NCBI RefSeq assembly: GCF_022867795.2
Contig: NZ_CP107006.1
Span: 5,332,001 to 5,396,000 of the forward strand
DNA: 64,000 bases
Direction of reading: 5' to 3'
Source: Chitinophaga horti
GTDB lineage: Bacteria > Bacteroidota > Bacteroidia > Chitinophagales > Chitinophagaceae
Position numbers and translations under genes: made by a program. This document shows, one piece after another, positions 1 through 8,273 of this stretch; position 1 is the first letter of the stretch, and each line of letters starts with the position of its first letter. The notes under the pieces are model-generated. The model worked only from the letters and a program-made list of their open reading frames with translations, was not told where the DNA came from and did not search any database.

Positions 1-180
1 ACGGTAGTTGTAGGCATGCAGCCGGCGGTAGCCATTACCCTGGTAGAACTGGGGCTGGAACTTCGGGGTGTAAGTACCGCACTGAATGTGGAAAAAGGCA
101 TGCAGTTGCTGAGCGTAAAAGTCGGTTCTTTCGAGGATCACGAACTGGAGGAAGACCACGATGCTGGTAGTGTTGAATAA
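1..180 (+). CDS. RsbS-like STAS anti-sigma-factor antagonist, C-terminal part
   Basis: Open from the first base of the window; 59 codons then TAA. The visible part carries the hallmark second half of a stand-alone STAS domain (GMQPAVAITLVELG, then a TALNVEKGM helix), typical of RsbS/RsbR antagonists. RsbS proteins hold the RsbT switch kinase until it phosphorylates them; the target Ser/Thr would lie upstream of the window. The end overlaps the start of the RsbT-like gene by 20 bases, so the two are probably translationally coupled, as in rsbRST operons. The acidic tail after the STAS fold is short and unremarkable. The 5' end is cut by the window edge, so full length is unknown. Confidence 0.85.
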   Translation, partial: TVVVGMQPAVAITLVELGLELRGVSTALNVEKGMQLLSVKVGSFEDHELEEDHDAGSVE

Positions 181-574
181 GGACAGCATGCTGATCCAGC
201 GTGAACAGGACGTAGTCCCGTTCCGCAACCGCGTGAAGGAATACGCGGTAAAAATCGGCATGAGTCTCGTCAATCAAACAAAATTAATTACTGCGGCGTC
301 TGAATTGGTACGTAATATGTTAAAGTACGGCAACGGGGGCAGCGCCCTTATCGAAGTGGTGAGCAGAGGCCGCGAAAACGGCATCAGGCTCACCTTTGCA
401 GATAAGGGCCCTGGTATTAAAGATATAGATTTAGCCATGAAAGACGGATTTTCTACCGGTAAAAGCCTTGGCCTGGGGTTACCGGGTACTAAGCGGCTAG
501 TGAGCGAATTTGACATCAAAAGCATCGTAGGGAAGGGCACAACGGTAACTGTCATAAAGTGGAAAAATGGCTAG
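161..574 (+). CDS. rsbT: RsbT-like serine/threonine switch kinase
   Basis: A 137-residue single-domain GHKL ATPase. The N box is seen as ASELVRNMLKYG (about 46-57), the G1 box as DKGPGI and the G2 box as GLGLPGTKRL near 105-114. In characterised Rsb systems RsbT phosphorylates the STAS antagonist RsbS, is released from it, and then activates a downstream phosphatase or output protein. The length is normal for RsbT (about 130-140 aa). It overlaps both neighbours: 20 bases with the STAS gene before it and 8 bases with the phosphatase after it. The module is therefore one transcription and translation unit. RsbW-type anti-sigma kinases are the alternative, but the GLGLPG motif and the RsbS neighbour favour RsbT. 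Confidence 0.88.
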   Translation: MLVVLNKDSMLIQREQDVVPFRNRVKEYAVKIGMSLVNQTKLITAASELVRNMLKYGNGGSALIEVVSRGRENGIRLTFADKGPGIKDIDLAMKDGFSTGKSLGLGLPGTKRLVSEFDIKSIVGKGTTVTVIKWKNG

Positions 575-1583
575 TGCTATATCACATAGGTTCAATGCCT
601 CCGACCGTAGCTACTTCGCCATTCTTAAGAAAGAGATTCACGCCATAGCAGCAGCAGCGGGCTTTACGGCAAAGAAGCTGGCAGAAATAGATATTATCGT
701 TGCCGAACTCGTATCTAACCTCGGCAAACATGCCGTGTCAGGGGAGCTTTTCGTCAAAGTAAGAGAAGAAGAAAATATTAATGGCCTGGAGATTACGACC
801 ATTGATATGGGACCGGGCATGAGTGATGTAAACCGGCTGATGACGGATGGTGTTTCTACTAAAGGTACGCTCGGACACGGGCTTGGCACCATTAAACGCA
901 TGTCGGACGTTTTCCAGGTATATTCTTCGAAAGGATGGGGCACGGTGATGTATTGTGTAATATATACCAAAGCGTTACCGCAGCGCGTCAAACAAAAGAA
1001 GACCGAAATCCGTTCGCTGGTAGTTCCTAAGCCGGGCGAAACTTTTTGCGGCGACGGGTTTTATTACAAGGAAAGCAGCGATCATCTGAAACTATTTCTT
1101 TCCGACGGATTGGGGCATGGTAAAGAAGCACAGGCGGCCACAGATGCCGCCATTGAAGCCTTTAAGGTATGCCCTTACGACAGCCCGCTGGATAATCTTC
1201 GTTTCATTCATACTTCCGTAAAAAGGACGCGGGGCCTCGTGGGTACGGTGATCCACTTCGATAAAAATGATCGCAGGCTGCGTATTTGTGGTATCGGTAA
1301 TATTCAGACCAGGATACAGGGGCCTAACGGTACGCGTAATTACATCGGGTATAATGGCATTATAGGTATGAATATTCCCAATACAATTTCGGACCAGGAA
1401 ATAGTCTACGAAAAAGGCCAGGTTATTATGATGTGCAGCGACGGCATCAAGTCGCGCTGGGATGTGATGAAGTACCCGGGCATCCTGCGCAACGACCTGT
1501 CACTGGCAGCCGCCGCATTGTTTCACGATTTCGCTCGCAATACGGACGATATGTCCATAGCAGTTTGTAAAATATCAATCTGA
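567..1583 (+). CDS. RsbT-like ATPase fused to SpoIIE/PP2C phosphatase
   Basis: 338 residues in two domains. The first (about 1-135) is a GHKL ATPase like RsbT, with N box AELVSNLGKHA, G1 DMGPGM and G2 GHGLGTIKRM. The second (about 150-338) is a SpoIIE-type PP2C phosphatase core with the metal-binding motifs GDGFYY, LSDGLGHG and, near the end, CSDGI and DDMSIAV. Such fusions are common in Bacteroidota and other phyla. They probably remove the phosphate that RsbT places on the STAS protein, as RsbX does, or respond to released RsbT. It is followed after 4 bases by the histidine kinase, so sensing and partner switching share one operon. Direction and substrate of dephosphorylation are inference. 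Confidence 0.85.
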   Translation: MASAISHRFNASDRSYFAILKKEIHAIAAAAGFTAKKLAEIDIIVAELVSNLGKHAVSGELFVKVREEENINGLEITTIDMGPGMSDVNRLMTDGVSTKGTLGHGLGTIKRMSDVFQVYSSKGWGTVMYCVIYTKALPQRVKQKKTEIRSLVVPKPGETFCGDGFYYKESSDHLKLFLSDGLGHGKEAQAATDAAIEAFKVCPYDSPLDNLRFIHTSVKRTRGLVGTVIHFDKNDRRLRICGIGNIQTRIQGPNGTRNYIGYNGIIGMNIPNTISDQEIVYEKGQVIMMCSDGIKSRWDVMKYPGILRNDLSLAAAALFHDFARNTDDMSIAVCKISI

Positions 1584-1587
1584 CATC

Positions 1588-3228
1588 ATGCTACATGAAC
1601 TGGTAAGGGTAACACTTAACAATGAAATGGACCTGGTACTCGTACACCGCCGCTCGATGAAACTGGCGGAAATGGCGGGACTGTCCCTGTCTGCCCAAAC
1701 CACGTTTGCTACTGCGGTTTCCGAAGTATCGCGTAATACAATTGAACATGGGAAGAATGGCTGCCTCGTTTTATGTGTATCGCACGTTAAAAACGAGAAA
1801 CAACTGATCGCCCGCATTATAGACGAAACCTACGACCCGGCCTTAAACCCCGGTTTGGAATATGCCAAACGCCTGGTGAATAAACTGAACGTTAGCACCG
1901 CCGGCGACAAAACCGCGATAGAACTGTACTTCTCGTTCCCCCTGGCCGACAAGTTGGACGCCAAAAAGATAGATGAGTGGCGCCGCAGCTTCAACAGCGA
2001 CGAAGCCATCAGTCCTTACGAGGAAATCAAACGTAAAAACGAACAGCTACAGTCCCTGGCAGAAAAGCTAAAAGAAAGCGAAGGACAGTATAAAACGCTG
2101 ACCAACTCGTTGCCCATCATCATCTTTTCACTCGGCAACTCAGGCGAGTTGATTTATGCCAATAAATGGCTTAGTATGTTCACCGGCAAATCCATTGAAG
2201 AGTTAAATATCAGTAAGTGGAAGGATGTGGTGCATGCGGACGACTATGACGCTTTTCACCTGTTGATGAACCCGCACGTAACCTCCGGTGCCGCCGCAAT
2301 CAAAGTGCAATGCCGGTTGAAGAATGTCATAGAAGATCAGTACTACTGGCACCTGGCCTCTCTTTCTCCCCTGAAAGATGAAAAGGGGGATTTGCTTTAC
2401 TGGATCGGTTTCGTGGTGGACATACATGCACAAAAGGTGGTGGAAAACACGCTACAGATCAATAAAGAATTACAACTGGTGCGCGATCAGCTGAAAGAGC
2501 ACCAGCTCATACTGGAAGATAATATTGCCCAGTTGAACCGGAGCAATAAAGAATTACAACAGTTTGCGTACATCGCCTCCCACGACTTGCAGGAGCCTAT
2601 CCGCAAAATCAGTTACTACAGCGACTACTTCCTTAACAAGTACCGTGAATCGATTGATGAAAAGGGGAAAGATTACCTGCACGGCATGTTGAGCGCTTCG
2701 CGCCGTATGCGTACATTGATCAACGACCTGCTGGCCTTTTCGCAGGTAGATAAAAAAGCGACTACATTCAAACAGGTAGACCTGGAGAACGTTTTCCGGG
2801 AAACCCTGCAGGATATGGAGCTGAACGTGCGGGAAAAATCGGCCCGCATTCAACTGGAGCCATTGCCTACCATCGAAGCCGACGAGAGCATGATCCGCCA
2901 GCTGTTCGGCAACATACTCAGCAACTCACTTAAATATGCGCGTGAACATGAGGCGCCTTTGATAAGGATCAGCTGTATCGCGGATAAACATACGATCGAA
3001 ATTGCCGTTGCCGATAATGGTATTGGCTTTGACGAAAAGTACCTGCCGAAGATGTTTACTTTATTCCAGCGCCTGCACACGAACGATCAGTACAAAGGTA
3101 CCGGGTTGGGGCTCGCGATCTGCCAAAAGATCGTAGATATACATAATGGCAGCATTACTGCTACCAGCAAAGAAAACGAAGGGGCGACATTTAAGATCAC
3201 GTTACCTGTTAAACAATTGAGCATATGA
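1588..3228 (+). CDS. Sensor histidine kinase with N-terminal RsbT/W-like ATPase, PAS, HisKA and HATPase
   Basis: 546 residues, no membrane segment, so cytosolic. Residues 1-120 form a degenerate GHKL ATPase like the two genes before it (N box TAVSEVSRNTIEHG), but the G boxes are hard to find. A linker coiled coil (about 145-165) is followed by a PAS domain (about 168-285), a second coiled coil (285-325), HisKA with phospho-acceptor H332 in ASHDLQEPIRKI, and a HATPase_c with DNGIGF and GTGLGLAIC. This is the third RsbT-like fold in a row, here fused to a phytochrome-type kinase. The ATGA overlap with the next gene, a single receiver, gives it an obvious partner. It probably links a two-component signal to the Rsb switch. 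Confidence 0.87.
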   Translation: MLHELVRVTLNNEMDLVLVHRRSMKLAEMAGLSLSAQTTFATAVSEVSRNTIEHGKNGCLVLCVSHVKNEKQLIARIIDETYDPALNPGLEYAKRLVNKLNVSTAGDKTAIELYFSFPLADKLDAKKIDEWRRSFNSDEAISPYEEIKRKNEQLQSLAEKLKESEGQYKTLTNSLPIIIFSLGNSGELIYANKWLSMFTGKSIEELNISKWKDVVHADDYDAFHLLMNPHVTSGAAAIKVQCRLKNVIEDQYYWHLASLSPLKDEKGDLLYWIGFVVDIHAQKVVENTLQINKELQLVRDQLKEHQLILEDNIAQLNRSNKELQQFAYIASHDLQEPIRKISYYSDYFLNKYRESIDEKGKDYLHGMLSASRRMRTLINDLLAFSQVDKKATTFKQVDLENVFRETLQDMELNVREKSARIQLEPLPTIEADESMIRQLFGNILSNSLKYAREHEAPLIRISCIADKHTIEIAVADNGIGFDEKYLPKMFTLFQRLHTNDQYKGTGLGLAICQKIVDIHNGSITATSKENEGATFKITLPVKQLSI

Positions 3229-3638
3229 CCATCATGCCCAGTATTTTACTAGTGGACGACGATGCCGAAGACCGGCTCATAATTAAAGATACTTTTGAAG
3301 AACTGGGCTATGGAACAGCCATACAGTTCGCAGGAAATGGAGAAGAAGCGATCCATTACCTCGAGGCCTGCCTACCCAAAAAAGATTTGCCCTCGCTGGT
3401 AATCCTGGACCTTAACATGCCGAAAATGAACGGTACGCAAACCCTGCGTTACCTCAAGGCACAACCGGCCTTGTCGAACATCCCCGTAATTATTTTCTCT
3501 ACTTCGCTGAACCCGATAGAGCATGACGAATGCCTGTCACTCGGCGCCCATTCGTACGTGATTAAACCTACCTCGTACCTGCAGGCGATCGAAGTGGTAA
3601 AACACTTTTACAACCTTTGCCAGCAGATGGCCAATTAG
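3225..3638 (+). CDS. CheY-like single-domain response regulator
   Basis: 137 residues, receiver only. The acidic pocket is D11-D13, the phospho-acceptor is D62 in LVILDLNMP, the switch residue is T93 in FSTS, and the conserved lysine is K114 in VIKPTS. This resembles the Rcp1 subfamily that pairs with phytochrome-like kinases carrying the HDLQEP HisKA motif, which matches the kinase just upstream. Its start overlaps the kinase stop by 4 bases (ATGA). It has no DNA-binding output, so it likely acts by protein contact or as a phosphate sink or relay. Two possible ATGs lie three codons apart; the first is used because of the overlap. Confidence 0.9.
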   Translation: MTIMPSILLVDDDAEDRLIIKDTFEELGYGTAIQFAGNGEEAIHYLEACLPKKDLPSLVILDLNMPKMNGTQTLRYLKAQPALSNIPVIIFSTSLNPIEHDECLSLGAHSYVIKPTSYLQAIEVVKHFYNLCQQMAN

Positions 3639-3639
3639 C

Positions 3640-5001
3640 TTAGCGCGGCAGCTCCAGCCTTATTTCGGTACCTTCCTGCACGGTGCTGTTCACAATGATT
3701 TCTCCCTTGTGCATGCGCACGATATTCATCGCCAGCGGCAAACCGATGCCATAACCTTTAAAGTCGGATGTATTGCTCGCCCTGAAAAACGGCGAAAAGA
3801 TATAAGGCAAATCTTCCGGCGGGATGCCGATACCGCGATCTTTTACAATGATAATAATACGGGAATGCGTAGCCGCAAGCGCCAGGCTAACCGGCTGGTT
3901 GCTGGAATATTTTACGGCGTTGGTCACGATGTTTGACAAGGCAAGCTCCAGCAACTGGAAGTTTCCCTGGATGGTCAATTTATCCTCCTCTTCAGGGAAC
4001 AGGCTATAATCGATTTCTACTTTGTTGCCCGGGTAAAGCTTATCCACAATACTTTTCACTGTAAATAACAATTCATCACTACGCACCTGGCCCCATTCCT
4101 GCTTCTTACCATCGAAGCCCGTTTGCGCTAATTGCAGCATGCTTCGGGTAATGTGCTCCAACCTTTCGGCCTGCTCCAGGATCGTACGCAGGGCGCGCTG
4201 GTAATCCTCGCCGCTGCGCTCGCGGGATAACGATAGTTCGGCCTCACCAATAATGGCAGTAAGCGGCGTACTAAATTCGTGGGAAGCGTTGCTGACGAAG
4301 TTGTTCTGCGTTTCGAAAGCTGTTTCCAGCCGGTCGAGCATGTTATTAAAGGTAGATGCGAGTTCGTTCAGCTCATCGCGGCTGTCGGGCGCTGCGAGCC
4401 GAAGGTGCAGGTTACGGGAGCTGATGTTTTTTACCTGCAGCATCAATTGACGGATAGGCCGCAGGATGTATTGCGAGAAGAACTGTCCGGTCATGAGTAT
4501 CGCAAATGCTGCGATGAGCATACTGATGATCAGGATGCGCTGTAACTCGGCGAGGTATTCCTTACTGTATTCGTTTTCGGCGGAAATGATGACCAGGTAG
4601 TGACCTTGTTTGCTTTTATAAAGGATGCCTTCGTAAAAGCGGTCGCCCTTTCGGTAAGTAGCCTTTCCCTGTCGAATGGCCTGGTCGTAAAAGATCGATG
4701 GCAATTGTAAATTGGGATCTTTTTCAACAGCGCGCGTCACCGTATCTACCTTTAACAGGAACTCCTGTTCGGAAGGCAGTTTTTCCAGGTGCTGATCGCG
4801 GATTTCATTATATATCGCCGCGTCGGACTCAAAATAAGGAAGAGAAGCTTTGGCCGTAATATAAGCGCGGATCTCCAGGCGTTTATAGAAGTCCTCGAAG
4901 GAATACTGGTTGGCCAGGTAGTACACGAAAAAGCTGGTTACCAGCACCACGGCCAGCGTAAGGCCGGCGAACAATAATATGATCTTGGTACGTATCCTCA
5001 T
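3640..5001 (-). CDS. Membrane HAMP sensor histidine kinase
   Basis: 453 residues. TM1 is at about 8-28, a periplasmic sensor region spans 30-155, TM2 is at about 156-175, then HAMP (176-230), HisKA with phospho-acceptor H241 (motif HEFSTPLTA, with Phe-Ser where HELRTP is usual), and a HATPase_c with VKDRGIGIP and GYGIGLPLA. It follows the OmpR-type regulator with a 4-base ATGA overlap, so the two form one two-component operon. The C-terminus converges with the receiver gene at 3638 with one base between the stops. The layout resembles CusS/ArlS-type sensors. The signal is unknown, because the sensor region has no recognisable domain. Confidence 0.9.
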   Translation of the reverse strand: MRIRTKIILLFAGLTLAVVLVTSFFVYYLANQYSFEDFYKRLEIRAYITAKASLPYFESDAAIYNEIRDQHLEKLPSEQEFLLKVDTVTRAVEKDPNLQLPSIFYDQAIRQGKATYRKGDRFYEGILYKSKQGHYLVIISAENEYSKEYLAELQRILIISMLIAAFAILMTGQFFSQYILRPIRQLMLQVKNISSRNLHLRLAAPDSRDELNELASTFNNMLDRLETAFETQNNFVSNASHEFSTPLTAIIGEAELSLSRERSGEDYQRALRTILEQAERLEHITRSMLQLAQTGFDGKKQEWGQVRSDELLFTVKSIVDKLYPGNKVEIDYSLFPEEEDKLTIQGNFQLLELALSNIVTNAVKYSSNQPVSLALAATHSRIIIIVKDRGIGIPPEDLPYIFSPFFRASNTSDFKGYGIGLPLAMNIVRMHKGEIIVNSTVQEGTEIRLELPR

Positions 5002-5693
5002 TCGTCGTCTTTTAACATGTAACCCAATCCTACCACGGTCTGGATCAATTCCGGACCACCGTTGCGGTTCAGTTTTTTACGGAGGTAATTAATATATACA
5101 TCCACCACCTTCGTATTCATATTAAAATCGATGCCCCATACCTGTTCGAGAATTTCCATGCGCGACAGTACACGGCGGGGATTTTTAAAGAGATATTCGA
5201 GCAACCTGTATTCGGTAGCCGTAAGTGAGATGGAGGTGCCGTTACGGCTGGCCTGTTTGGTATCCAGGTTCAGTTGCAGGTCGCCGAGAGATAAGATATT
5301 AGGCGCTACTACCGGTGGTGGTGTTGGCGGCGCGCCACGGCGGCGGAACAGTGAACGCACACGGGCTACCAGTTCCTGGAGTTTGAAAGGTTTAACGAGG
5401 TAATCGTCGGCCCCGCTATCCAGCCCCATCACGATATTATCGGTAGTGCCCAATGCCGTGAGCATCAGGATAGGCGTATCCAGGCCACTTGCCCGCAGGC
5501 GCCGGCACACCTCGATACCGTTAAGGCCGGGCAGCATTACATCGAGCAATATGAGTCCGTAGCTCCCCGGGGTGGCCATTTGCAGTCCTATGAGGCCATC
5601 GGGAGCTACACTTACTTCGTAGCCGGCTTCCGCTAACCCGCGGGAAACCACTGAAACTACGCCCGGCTCGTCTTCTACCAATAATATCTTCAT
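4998..5693 (-). CDS. OmpR/PhoB-family response regulator
   Basis: 231 residues from the ATG at 5691-5693 (MKILLVEDEP). The open frame runs further upstream to 5807, but that stretch has no receiver homology. The receiver domain has an acidic pocket at E7/D8, phospho-acceptor D51 in LLDVMLP and K101 in YLVKPF. The winged-helix DNA-binding domain (about 130-228) shows ISLTATEYRLLEYL and the C-terminal VVDVYINYLRKK motif. A proline-rich linker (PPTPPPV) separates the two. It is translationally coupled to the downstream sensor kinase and most likely regulates its own operon and nearby envelope genes. Targets cannot be told from the sequence. Confidence 0.93.
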   Translation of the reverse strand: MKILLVEDEPGVVSVVSRGLAEAGYEVSVAPDGLIGLQMATPGSYGLILLDVMLPGLNGIEVCRRLRASGLDTPILMLTALGTTDNIVMGLDSGADDYLVKPFKLQELVARVRSLFRRRGAPPTPPPVVAPNILSLGDLQLNLDTKQASRNGTSISLTATEYRLLEYLFKNPRRVLSRMEILEQVWGIDFNMNTKVVDVYINYLRKKLNRNGGPELIQTVVGLGYMLKDDE

Positions 5694-5815
5694 TATAAAC
5701 AAATTTAAGGGCCAGCGGCCGGAAAGGGAAGGATCACTAATCTTTCTTACCGGATTCTTACCACATTGCAACCACCTTTTTACCCCGTTTTTACGAGTCC
5801 CTAACACCCCCGGGA

Positions 5816-5823
5816 TAATTTTG
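5816..5823 (+). promoter_or_regulatory. Bacteroidota -7 box ahead of the Usp-like gene
   Basis: TAATTTTG matches the Bacteroidota primary-sigma -7 consensus TAnnTTTG exactly and lies 20 bases upstream of the ATG at 5844. No clear TTG -33 box is seen at 19-21 bases upstream, so strength is uncertain. Confidence 0.5.
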
Positions 5824-5843
5824 TACTATAAATCTCGTAGTAT

Positions 5844-6329
5844 ATGAAAAATATTTTAGTACCTACTGATTTTAGCATCCGTTCCCTCGGATATGTGCAC
5901 AGTGTAGTGGAGAAGCAAAACGGGGAACCGGTAAACATCGTGCTGATGCACGCACTGAAAATGCCGGATTCCATTATTGACTTGCTCCAGTTTGGACGCG
6001 GCGCCCGTCATTACGAGCTGATTACCGCTGAGTTTCGTGAAGCCTGCGAAATACTTAAAAATAAATATGCCTCCGCCATTGGCCAGTTATCGGTAGAATT
6101 TTTTGTTGGCACTACCAATGCCGCCTTCCGAAACTTCCTGGCAGCCAATAGCATAAGCGCCATAGCTTGTCCAACTGAAGATACTTATCAACTGCCGGAT
6201 AAAGAAAGTTTTAATCCGATCCGGCTCATCAGGAAATGCAAATATCCGTTGGTTGACGTTCACTCTGTTACCCGTAAGCCAAGTTTTGTAAGAGCATCGA
6301 TTTCCGATTTGCTGCTCGCCAACACTTGA
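5844..6329 (+). CDS. Universal stress protein-like (UspA fold)
   Basis: 161 residues. It starts with the typical Usp beta strand (KNILVPTDFS) and has a VLMHAL strand. The usual ATP-binding GxxG-x9-GS signature is not clear near the C-terminus, where the region reads ISAIACPTED. It may therefore be a non-nucleotide-binding Usp of the type common in Bacteroidota. A -7 promoter box lies just upstream and the gene diverges from the OmpR-type regulator. No operon partner is obvious, since bestrophin starts 78 bases later. A GC-rich self-complementary stretch (around 6331-6350) follows the stop. Function beyond a stress role is not supported. Confidence 0.65.
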   Translation: MKNILVPTDFSIRSLGYVHSVVEKQNGEPVNIVLMHALKMPDSIIDLLQFGRGARHYELITAEFREACEILKNKYASAIGQLSVEFFVGTTNAAFRNFLAANSISAIACPTEDTYQLPDKESFNPIRLIRKCKYPLVDVHSVTRKPSFVRASISDLLLANT

Positions 6330-6407
6330 AGGGATCCCGGGCCCGGCCCGGTAGTGAGCTTAGACCGTCTGGTATCGCTTAATTAGTCACTACAAAATGA
6401 AGAGACT

Positions 6408-7325
6408 ATGTTATTGAAAAATAATATTCCATTTAAGTATGTATTCGGCAAAATAAAGTACGAGGTACTTGCCATTACGGTTTATACCCTGGTTATAAAT
6501 ATACTGTACAATAATTATCACGTTGGTGATATCACTGTCCCTATAGCTGTACCCATGGTACTTGGCACCGTACTGTCGTTATTACTGGCCTTCCGGTCCA
6601 ACCAGGCGTACGATCGCTGGTGGGAGGCCCGTACCATCTGGGGCGCGATCGTGAACGATTCACGAACACTGGCCCGCCAGATACTAACGTTAACGGATGA
6701 CCCGTACAAGTCCGAAGAGTTTCGCCACTTCCAGGACCAGTTCGTAAAACGCCAGATCGCCTGGACCTACGCCCTGGGGCAATCGCTTCGCGGCATGGAT
6801 GCACTGAAAGGGTTAGACAGGTTATTGTCTAAACGTGAATTGAATCAGCTGGCTAAATATGATAACGTACCCTCAGGCCTCATGCACCTGCATGCCCGCG
6901 ACCTGAAGTACGCGATCGAACGGGAATGGGTGAATCCTTACCAGCAGATAGAGCTGGACCGTACCCTAAGCCGCCTGACCGATGCGATGGGTAAATGTGA
7001 AAGAATTAAGAACACGGTATTCCCGGCAACATACAGCTTGTACACTCACTTTACGGTGATCTTTTTCATCATGCTGTTGCCGTTTGCCCTGATAGATCAT
7101 TTCGGTTTGGTAGAAGTACCTCTGGTAGTTGCCATTTCCGCTTCATTCTTACTGATTGAAAAAATGGCCATTAATCTCCAGGATCCGTTTGAAAATAAAC
7201 CAACGGATACCCCGATGACAAGTATTGCACGCAATATAGAACGGGATTTAAGGCAAATGCAACAGGAAGAACAGGTGGTAGTGCCTGTTATTCCGGAAGC
7301 GAACAAAGAATTTTATGTTTTATAG
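6408..7325 (+). CDS. Bestrophin-family anion channel (UPF0187)
   Basis: 305 residues with the bestrophin signature SNQAYDRWWEAR (about 64-75), followed by WGAIVNDSRTLARQ, two N-terminal membrane spans (about 20-40 and 45-63) and two more near 210-245. Bacterial bestrophins form pentameric channels in the inner membrane and conduct anions or, in the Klebsiella homolog, sodium. The cytosolic helix between the membrane pairs and the NLQDPFENKPTDTPM segment near 260-275 (equivalent to the Ca-clasp/neck region) are present. Length matches the family. A rho-independent terminator lies about 40 bases after the stop, so it is probably monocistronic. Confidence 0.9.
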   Translation: MLLKNNIPFKYVFGKIKYEVLAITVYTLVINILYNNYHVGDITVPIAVPMVLGTVLSLLLAFRSNQAYDRWWEARTIWGAIVNDSRTLARQILTLTDDPYKSEEFRHFQDQFVKRQIAWTYALGQSLRGMDALKGLDRLLSKRELNQLAKYDNVPSGLMHLHARDLKYAIEREWVNPYQQIELDRTLSRLTDAMGKCERIKNTVFPATYSLYTHFTVIFFIMLLPFALIDHFGLVEVPLVVAISASFLLIEKMAINLQDPFENKPTDTPMTSIARNIERDLRQMQQEEQVVVPVIPEANKEFYVL

Positions 7326-7368
7326 GTTGAGTTTAACGAGATAATCACAATTTGAAAGGCGTGTAAAT

Positions 7369-7400
7369 AAAGCCCTGGTCTCTACCGGGGCTTTTCTCGT
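7369..7400 (+). terminator. Rho-independent terminator after bestrophin
   Basis: A 10-bp stem (7369-7378 with 7385-7394, one G-U pair), a 6-base loop and a following T-rich stretch, placed 44 bases after the bestrophin stop. Confidence 0.85.
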
Positions 7401-7430
7401 TTTTATACCCTTCGCACGACCGAAAATGAA

Positions 7431-7470
7431 ATTGTGTGCGCCCAACACATATAACAATATGTCATGTTTT
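7431..7470 (+). promoter_or_regulatory. Shared 40-bp element, copy A
   Basis: Contains ATTGTGTGC, then ACACATATAACAATATGTCAT and TGTTTTAG. It aligns without gaps to copy B 97 bases downstream (both have 14 bases between ATTGTGTGC and ACACAT) and with copies at 9801 and 22644. The last 8 bases sit where the other copies have a -7-like box. It lies upstream of the DUF1003 gene. See the finding on this element. Confidence 0.6.
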
Positions 7471-7527
7471 AGTTGCTCAATGCGTGTACAATTAGTATTG
7501 ATTTACAAGTCGATTACCAGAATGTAG

Positions 7528-7570
7528 ATTGTGTGCCATACACACATATAACAATTTGACATACTTTTGG
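7528..7570 (+). promoter_or_regulatory. Shared 40-bp element, copy B, with -7 box TACTTTTG
   Basis: TGTGTG and CACACA form a perfect 6-bp inverted repeat with a 5-base spacer, followed by TATAACAATTTGACA and the exact -7 box TACTTTTG at 7562-7569. The DUF1003 ATG (7586) is 16 bases further on. No TTG is found 19-21 bases before the -7 box, so the inverted repeat may be an activator or repressor site that stands in for the -33 contact. Confidence 0.65.
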
Positions 7571-7585
7571 CACAAAGCTTCATTT

Positions 7586-8266
7586 ATGCAACACTTTACG
7601 AGCAACATTTCGAATAAGAGTTATCCCGCCAGTGAAAAAGTATCCGCGAAAAGCATTCGTCCGGGCCTGATGAACGAAATCCGGAAGGAGCATCCGGAGT
7701 TTGATGAGAACTGTTACTTGTCGGTGCAGGAGATGAATCATTACAGGCAGCAATACATTCAACAATTACTTATCCGCGAAGTGGGCACCCTCACCGACCT
7801 GGAAAAAACGGTAATGGACAACATTAACCAGGACCACCTGATTTCCGATGAAGCGAGTGAAGTAAAGAACCAGGAGAGCAGGGGCGATCGATGGGCAGAC
7901 CGTATTGCCACGTTTGGCGGCAGCTGGCGGTTCATCGGCATTTTTACCGCCTTCCTGGTTTCGTGGATGGCACTCAATGTCGTATTGCTCCGCGAAAAGG
8001 GTTTTGATCCTTATCCTTTTATATTATTGAACCTGATCCTTTCCTGCATTGCGGCGATACAGGCGCCCGTCATTATGATGAGCCAGAACCGGCAGGAGGG
8101 AAAAGACCGCGAACGGGCGAAGAACGACTACATGGTGAACCTGAAAAGTGAGCTGGAGATAAGGATGCTGCATGAAAAGATCGACCACCTCATGCTGCAG
8201 CAACAGGAAATTCAGCAGATACAGGTAGATATGATGAAGGAGTTGATGGAAAGGCCAAAGCGGTAA
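7586..8266 (+). CDS. DUF1003 inner-membrane protein
   Basis: 226 residues from the ATG at 7586. The open frame extends upstream to 7529, but that would run through the promoter-like element. The DUF1003 core is seen at about 120-205: a DRIATFGGSW motif, two membrane spans with a short loop (about 128-148 and 158-178), then the conserved APVIMMSQNRQ segment and an amphipathic helix with KNDYMVNLKSELEIRMLHEK. A long coiled-coil tail follows. The role of DUF1003 proteins is not established; some are linked to Mg2+/cell-envelope stress. Two copies of the shared 40-bp element precede it, which suggests dedicated control. It converges with the next gene with 7 bases between. Confidence 0.8.
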   Translation: MQHFTSNISNKSYPASEKVSAKSIRPGLMNEIRKEHPEFDENCYLSVQEMNHYRQQYIQQLLIREVGTLTDLEKTVMDNINQDHLISDEASEVKNQESRGDRWADRIATFGGSWRFIGIFTAFLVSWMALNVVLLREKGFDPYPFILLNLILSCIAAIQAPVIMMSQNRQEGKDRERAKNDYMVNLKSELEIRMLHEKIDHLMLQQQEIQQIQVDMMKELMERPKR

Positions 8267-8273
8267 GCCTGGC

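Noticed and set aside
6331..6350. GC-rich palindrome after the Usp-like gene as a terminator
   Set aside because: No T run follows, and the stem is only GGGATCCC/CCGGGCCCGG-like self-complementarity.
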